A stretch of 10,176 nucleotides of DNA from JBCBJX01 sp038522735 (lineage in GTDB: Bacteria; Pseudomonadota; Alphaproteobacteria; Caulobacterales; Parvularculaceae): assembly GCA_038522735.1 (NCBI GenBank), contig JBCBJX010000105.1:1-10176 (forward strand), read 5' to 3'. Below the pieces are notes generated by a model. That model made no database searches. It had not been told where the DNA came from and was given only the letters and a program-made list of their open reading frames with translations. A program made the position numbers and the translations under genes. This document shows positions 6,853 to 10,176 of the stretch, piece after piece (within the stretch, counting starts at the first letter, position 1; every line of letters begins with the position of its first letter).

Positions 6853-7530
6853 ATGAAGAAACTGCTCGCCGCCACCGCCGCGATCGCCGCCATGAACGGC
6901 GCGGCGTCGGCCGCTATCATCAAAATGTCCTTCACCGGCCAGCTCACGTCCGCCGGCGATCCCTCGGGCCAAAACTATTTTGACGGCGTAACAATGGTCT
7001 CCGGCTTCTTCGTCTTCGACAGTGAAACGCCGACGACGCCGTTCACGCCGACGCAAGCGCGCCACTTCAACGCGATCCAGGAAGTCTCTTTTCAGATGAA
7101 AGACGGCGCCGGCGCGACGGTCTACGACATCGTCGACAACGGCTCTTCCGGCTCGAACATCCAGGTGCGCAATCTCGGCGGGCTCGACGGGATCCAGTTC
7201 ATCGACTCAAACGAGGTTCCGCAGGTGTTCGCGAACCAACCGTCGACCGTGACGGGGATCGACTACTCGCTGAACCTCTCCGGCCTCAACTCGTTCCTGA
7301 ACGACATTACGCTCTCGCAGAACCTGGACTTCGACTGGCTCAACACCGGATCGGTCGACATCTTTCAGGTGTCTTTCGACGACGATTTCCAAGGCTTCGA
7401 CAACATCAACTTCGCCCTCGATTCGCTTGTCTTCGAGGACGTGACTCCGTTGGCCGTCTCCGCGCCGGGCGCCTTCGCGCTCTTCAGTCTAGGCCTTCTT
7501 GGTCTCGGCGTCGCGCGCCGCCGCAGTTGA
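6853..7530 (+). CDS. Secreted protein with PEP-CTERM-like (APG variant) sorting tail
   Basis: This 225-residue protein has a Sec signal peptide at 1-20 (MKKLLAATAAIAAMNGAASA). The body is acidic, Asn/Asp/Ser-rich and nearly Cys-free, with alternating hydrophobic strands typical of extracellular beta proteins. The tail has SAPGAFALF, a short hydrophobic helix and a terminal ARRRS (202-225). This has the three-part layout of PEP-CTERM signals (short motif, membrane helix, basic end), but the motif is APG, not PEP. PEP-CTERM proteins are exported and processed by an exosortase and often appear with exopolysaccharide or biofilm genes; none are nearby. The start at 6853 is favoured by the signal peptide and the GGGA about 9 bases upstream; the in-frame ATG at 6781 would add a poor leader. 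The molecular function of the body is not recognised. Confidence 0.8.
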   Translation: MKKLLAATAAIAAMNGAASAAIIKMSFTGQLTSAGDPSGQNYFDGVTMVSGFFVFDSETPTTPFTPTQARHFNAIQEVSFQMKDGAGATVYDIVDNGSSGSNIQVRNLGGLDGIQFIDSNEVPQVFANQPSTVTGIDYSLNLSGLNSFLNDITLSQNLDFDWLNTGSVDIFQVSFDDDFQGFDNINFALDSLVFEDVTPLAVSAPGAFALFSLGLLGLGVARRRS

Positions 7531-7548
7531 GCGTCGCAGGTTCGAAAC

Positions 7549-7581
7549 GGGACGCGGCCCTTTTGCGGGGCCGCGTTTCCC
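7549..7581 (+). terminator. Intrinsic-type terminator after the APG-tail gene
   Basis: ACGCGGCCC (7552-7560) pairs perfectly with GGGCCGCGT (7568-7576) around a 7-base loop. GGG and CCC can add three outer pairs across a TT bulge. Only a short T-stretch follows, so termination may be partial. It sits 20 bases after the stop of the secreted protein gene. A TATAAC hexamer at 7582-7587, just past the hairpin, could be the -10 of the next transcription unit, but no matching -35 is clear. Confidence 0.6.
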
Positions 7582-7631
7582 TATAACTCGCTTCGGACTA
7601 CGTCCCGCGATCAACGCCACTGGAGACGCGC

Positions 7632-7853
7632 ATGTCCGACAACCCCGCCCGCATCACCATCATCGCCCGCGAGTTCACTGCCGCGGCCCTTGAATTCCAT
7701 CGCGGCAAGATGGCGGAGCGCGGCTACCGCATGGAAGGCTCGATAACGCCGCGCGTCTTTCAGGTGATTGAAGGCGTCGAGCCGCCGAAGGATCTCTTCG
7801 AGGGCGAGACGATGTTCGCCGTCACTTTCGTGCGCAAGGACGCGCAAGACTGA
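7632..7853 (+). CDS. Conserved-looking small protein of unknown function, coupled to amn
   Basis: I do not recognise this 73-residue protein. It has no signal peptide, membrane segment or Cys, and reads as a compact beta-alpha-beta-beta fold: strand RITIIARE (7-14), an amphipathic helix FTAAALEFHRGKMAERGY (15-32), strand RVFQVIEG (41-48), and strand TMFAVTFVRK (60-69). The start is secure: GGAG lies 6 bases before the ATG, after a terminator-like hairpin, so this gene probably opens a new transcript. It stops 2 bases before the GTG of the AMP nucleosidase gene, an arrangement typical of translational coupling, which suggests a related role in purine nucleotide turnover or enzyme control. That link rests on context only. 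The third-position GC bias and clean start support a real gene. Confidence 0.72.
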   Translation: MSDNPARITIIAREFTAAALEFHRGKMAERGYRMEGSITPRVFQVIEGVEPPKDLFEGETMFAVTFVRKDAQD

Positions 7854-7855
7854 AC

Positions 7856-9337
7856 GTGGCGGGCGCCGGCCGAGCGCGGACGGGGCTTTCGCCCTGCGCG
7901 ACGCCTGAAGCCGCGATCGCGCGTCTCGTCGAGATTTACGACGCGTCCTGCGCGGCGCTTCGGCGGGATTTCGACGCATACGCCAAAGACGGCGCGGCGC
8001 CCGATCTTGCGGCCCGCGCCGCCGGCGCTTACCGCTATCCAAAACTCGCTGTCTCCTATCGTCCCGACGGGCCGCCGCCGCCGATCAGCCGCGCTTTCGG
8101 CAAGTTCGCGGCGGCCGGCGATTACGCCGCGACCATCGCGCGGCCGCGCCTTTTCACTTCCTATCTGAAAGAACAGCTCTCGCTCCTGGTCGAGCAGTAC
8201 GATTGCGAGATTTTCGTCGGCCCGGGCGAGGATGAAATTCCGTACCCTTACGCGATCGAAGGCGCCGCCGGGATCGATGCGGACGCCGCGACGCCGAGCG
8301 ATCTTGCGCGGCTTTTTCCGACGCCGGACCTCGCCGTCACCGACGACGCGATCGCGAACGGCTATGCGGACGCGCCAACCGACGGGCCGTACCCCCTGTC
8401 GCTCTTCACCGGGCCGCGGACGGACTACTCCCTGCAGCGCATCGCGCACTATACCGGCACGCCGGCCGAAGACTTCCAGCAGTTTATTCTCTTCACGAAT
8501 TATCATCGCTATGTCGACGAATTCGTGCGCCTCGGGCTCGAGCGTCTCGGCTCCGACGGCTATCAGACCATTTGCGGACCGGGAGGGTGCGCGGTTCGCG
8601 CGGGCGACAAGCGGGATGCGGCCCCGCTCCTCGAAGACGTCGCCTGGCGGAAGTATCAGATGCCGGCGCATCACCTGAAACGTCCCGACGGCATGGGCGT
8701 CAGCCTCGTCAATATCGGCGTCGGCCCCTCGAACGCCAAGACGATTACGGATCATCTCGCGGTCCTGCGTCCCCAGTGCTGGGTTATGGTCGGTCATTGC
8801 GGGGGCCTTCGCCATTCCCAGCGGCTCGGCGACTACGTCCTCGCCCATGCGTATCTTCGGTACGACAACGTCCTCGACGCCGATCTTGCTCCGGAAATCC
8901 CCGTGCCGCCGATCGCGGAGGTGCAGCTGGCGCTCGCGGAAGCGGCCGGCAAGCGCGCTGGAAGCCGCGAAGAGCTTAAGAGACGTATGCGGACAGGGAC
9001 GGTGGTCACCAACTCCGACCGCAACTGGGAGCTCCGGTACTCCGAAGAAGCGCGCCGCTTCAACCAATCCCGCGCCATCGCGGTCGATATGGAATCGGCG
9101 ACCATCGCGGCGAACGGCTTTCGCTTCCGCGTTCCCTACGGAACGCTCCTTTGCGTTTCCGACAAGCCCCTCCACGGCGAGATCAAACTTCCCGGCGCGG
9201 CGAACCGCTTCTACGAACGGGCGATCTCCGAGCACATGGCGATTGGTCTCGAGGCGATCGAACTCCTCGCCAAAGACGGCGGCAAATCGCTGCACTCGCG
9301 CAAGCTCAGAAGCTTCGACGAGCCGCCTTTCCGGTGA
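7856..9337 (+). CDS. amn: AMP nucleosidase
   Basis: This enzyme hydrolyses AMP to adenine and ribose 5-phosphate, lowering AMP and feeding adenine salvage; it is cytoplasmic. At 493 residues it is close to E. coli Amn (484), and resembles it along most of its length. An N-terminal regulatory domain includes SRAFGKFAAAGDY (78-90), RPRLFTSYLKEQL (96-108) and EIPYPY (127-132). The C-terminal catalytic domain of the purine nucleoside phosphorylase fold has VNIGVGPSNAKT (285-296), MVGHCGGLR (311-319), AVDMESATIAA (409-419) and VSDKPLHGEIKLPG (434-447), which includes the probable catalytic Asp436. The protein ends SFDEPPFR, as the family does. The start is GTG at 7856, 2 bases after the preceding stop. 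AAGGA lies about 15 bases upstream, too far to be ideal, so coupling to the upstream gene is likely. No frameshift was seen. Confidence 0.97.
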   Translation: MAGAGRARTGLSPCATPEAAIARLVEIYDASCAALRRDFDAYAKDGAAPDLAARAAGAYRYPKLAVSYRPDGPPPPISRAFGKFAAAGDYAATIARPRLFTSYLKEQLSLLVEQYDCEIFVGPGEDEIPYPYAIEGAAGIDADAATPSDLARLFPTPDLAVTDDAIANGYADAPTDGPYPLSLFTGPRTDYSLQRIAHYTGTPAEDFQQFILFTNYHRYVDEFVRLGLERLGSDGYQTICGPGGCAVRAGDKRDAAPLLEDVAWRKYQMPAHHLKRPDGMGVSLVNIGVGPSNAKTITDHLAVLRPQCWVMVGHCGGLRHSQRLGDYVLAHAYLRYDNVLDADLAPEIPVPPIAEVQLALAEAAGKRAGSREELKRRMRTGTVVTNSDRNWELRYSEEARRFNQSRAIAVDMESATIAANGFRFRVPYGTLLCVSDKPLHGEIKLPGAANRFYERAISEHMAIGLEAIELLAKDGGKSLHSRKLRSFDEPPFR

Positions 9338-9572
9338 GCTCCGACGGGAGCGTACGATCCGTCAGTGTAGTGAAGAATTACTTGCTCAGCGTATGGCTGC
9401 CTGAGGGTCGTGACCTCGAAGATCAGCCCTGAGCTCCTATCCGTGGCTTGCAAGCGCTCCTCATCTCGAGAAAGGCTGGCAAATGCCGTCCACTACGATT
9501 ACCAATGAGAGCTGGCCGAGTTTTTTGAAGAAGCTGTGCAAGATAAAGCCAGATCGTTTGAATACAAAAAAA

Positions 9573-9592
9573 TAATCAAGATTATTTGATTA
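9573..9592. repeat. AT-rich dyad TAATCAA/TTGATTA
   Basis: TAATCAA (9573-9579) and TTGATTA (9586-9592) are exact reverse complements around gattat. It sits in the most AT-rich part of the window. It could be a regulator-binding site near a promoter; nothing identifies the binding protein. Confidence 0.45.
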
Positions 9593-9788
9593 ATGTTATT
9601 GAAATTTAGGGCTTCTCCTCTTCATGAAGCATTTTTGTTAGGCGCACTTTGGCTTATTCGGCATCATTTCGCCTGTAGACAAGACTTCGCTTGTGGTGCA
9701 GACCGGATGTCGGGGCGCAGCAGAAACAGAACGCATCGGCCGACAACACGGATCCTGCGCGCGGCGCAGGCTTTCGCCACATCAGCGT

Positions 9789-9822
9789 GCGCGACGCTAC
9801 AGGTCGGCGTCGCGCCTTTTTT
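9789..9822 (+). terminator. Strong intrinsic terminator with no gene upstream
   Basis: GCGCGACGC (9789-9797) pairs perfectly with GCGTCGCGC (9807-9815) around a 9-base loop, followed at once by C and six T residues (9817-9822). This is the best-formed Rho-independent terminator in the window, oriented on the plus strand. The nearest upstream plus-strand gene, amn, stopped 452 bases earlier, and the next gene starts 64 bases later. It therefore ends a small RNA, a long amn trailer, or an attenuated leader. Confidence 0.8.
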
Positions 9823-9885
9823 AGCGAGCCCTGTTCGCATGCCGAACCATCGTCGGCCGAGCCGGGTAGAGGCTGAGGACAGCTT

Positions 9886-10176
9886 ATGAGGACCACCAGA
9901 CGCGACGTGCTGACGGGTATCGGCGCGGCGGGGCTCGCCGCTTGCGACGGTCTGGGCGTGGGGACGGACGGCCAGTCCGGTCGGTCCGCATCATTCGGCG
10001 ATCCGCCGCCGCCGCCGCCGGCTCCCCCACCGCCCCCGCCGGCGCCCCCGCCGCAGACCGGCGGCGCTCCTGATTTTGTCGTAAACCCGCCTGCAGATCT
10101 GCAATCGTCGGCTTATGCGCGCTCTGATCTTCTGGGATCGACGCCGAACCAGACGACGCTCGCCAACTTTTCACCC
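9886..10176 (+). CDS. Tat-exported lipoprotein-like protein with polyproline tract (runs off right edge)
   Basis: 97 codons are visible and open to the window edge. The N-terminus MRTTRRDVLTGIGAAGLAAC combines a twin-arginine motif (TRRDVL, 4-9) with a lipobox LAAC, giving a probable lipidated Cys20 after folding-dependent Tat export. Asp21 follows the Cys, which in enteric bacteria favours retention in the inner membrane; whether that rule applies here is uncertain. A Gly/Ser stretch leads to a tract of 15 prolines in 17 positions (40-56), a rigid spacer between the membrane anchor and the following domain. The visible start of that domain (about 60-97) matches no family I know. The start is supported by GAGGA 6 bases upstream. 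Family and enzymatic role are unknown. Confidence 0.82.
   Translation, partial: MRTTRRDVLTGIGAAGLAACDGLGVGTDGQSGRSASFGDPPPPPPAPPPPPPAPPPQTGGAPDFVVNPPADLQSSAYARSDLLGSTPNQTTLANFSP

Larger units (their letters stand above)
9338..9885. other. Non-coding region with AT-rich island and orphan terminator
   Basis: These 548 bases hold no believable protein gene. A weak hairpin, GCTCC/GGAGC at 9338-9351, directly follows the amn stop and lacks a T-run. Base composition then falls below that of the genes, with an AT-rich island at about 9555-9610 containing the dyad TAATCAA/TTGATTA and a possible -35/-10 (TTGAAT 9558-9563, GATTAT 9580-9585, 16 bases apart). Further on, CCTGCGC/GCGCAGG (9754-9770) forms a perfect 7-bp stem with a 3-base loop. 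A strong intrinsic terminator follows at 9789-9822. The order promoter-like island, structured stretch, terminator fits either a small RNA of about 200 nucleotides or a long leader of the next gene. No known RNA family was recognised. Confidence 0.5.

Noticed and set aside
7760..9295. 511-codon minus-strand open frame opposite amn
   Set aside because: It is the antisense shadow of a clearly recognised AMP nucleosidase in GC-rich DNA. The Arg/Gly/Val-rich composition matches no family.
9380..9440. Overlapping small dyads after amn considered as a tRNA or riboswitch
   Set aside because: No cloverleaf, anticodon arm or T-loop consensus, and no recognisable riboswitch core; the stems are short and mutually exclusive.
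9593..9889. 98-codon plus-strand open frame after the AT-rich island
   Set aside because: It has no ribosome binding site, runs through the strong terminator and into the start of the next gene, and its Arg/His/Ser-rich composition looks like non-coding sequence.
10005..10073. CCG-rich run as a microsatellite or structural repeat
   Set aside because: It is in-frame coding for a polyproline tract with mixed Pro codons, so protein-level selection explains it; contingency switching is unlikely with triplet units.
1..10176. CRISPR array, transposon ends, integrase, attachment sites, toxin-antitoxin or defence genes
   Set aside because: No regularly spaced repeats, transposase or integrase motifs, or defence-type domains were found on either strand.

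Overview
The window reads as chromosomal DNA from a GC-rich, aerobic alphaproteobacterium. Three things point there: strong GC bias at third codon positions, a TonB-dependent receptor with a DVITVTG-type TonB box as in Caulobacterales, Hyphomonas/Parvularcula-like and sphingomonad relatives, and a class I ribonucleotide reductase beta subunit with the alphaproteobacterial style of C-terminus. The lineage is an inference. No mobile element, CRISPR array, tRNA or rRNA was seen.

Layout, left to right. (1) The first 1449 bases, minus strand, hold the N-terminal 483 codons of a TonB-dependent outer-membrane receptor, whose barrel runs off the left edge. (2) A 320-base divergent intergenic region is dense in dyads and repeats, including an operator-like AATATGA-cgcc-TCATATT site. 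(3) A plus-strand SGNH/GDSL hydrolase has a proline linker and a C-terminal beta-rich domain. It ends tail-to-tail with alanine dehydrogenase (ald, minus strand), the two stop regions overlapping by 4 bases. (4) ald is divergent from an Lrp/AsnC-type regulator, with an 18-bp imperfect palindrome between them. This is the usual arrangement for a regulator controlling its neighbouring amino-acid catabolic gene. (5) nrdB follows, with a well-formed promoter and two NrdR-box-like palindromes 31 bp apart, and then a CHAD-domain gene. (6) A small secreted protein carries a PEP-CTERM-like C-terminal sorting tail with APG in place of PEP, and an intrinsic-type hairpin follows it. (7) A two-gene unit encodes an unrecognised 73-residue protein and AMP nucleosidase (amn), 2 bases apart. 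(8) A 548-base non-coding stretch includes an AT-rich island and a strong intrinsic terminator with no gene in front of it. (9) The window ends inside a Tat-exported, lipobox-bearing protein with a long polyproline tract.

Most of the window is core metabolism: alanine catabolism and its regulator, deoxynucleotide supply under probable NrdR control, and AMP turnover. Envelope and secreted proteins flank it. I saw no clear new multi-gene system. The parts most worth a second look are the orphan terminator region (possible small RNA or leader attenuator), the repeat-rich operator region at 1594-1679, and the uncharacterised protein coupled to amn.
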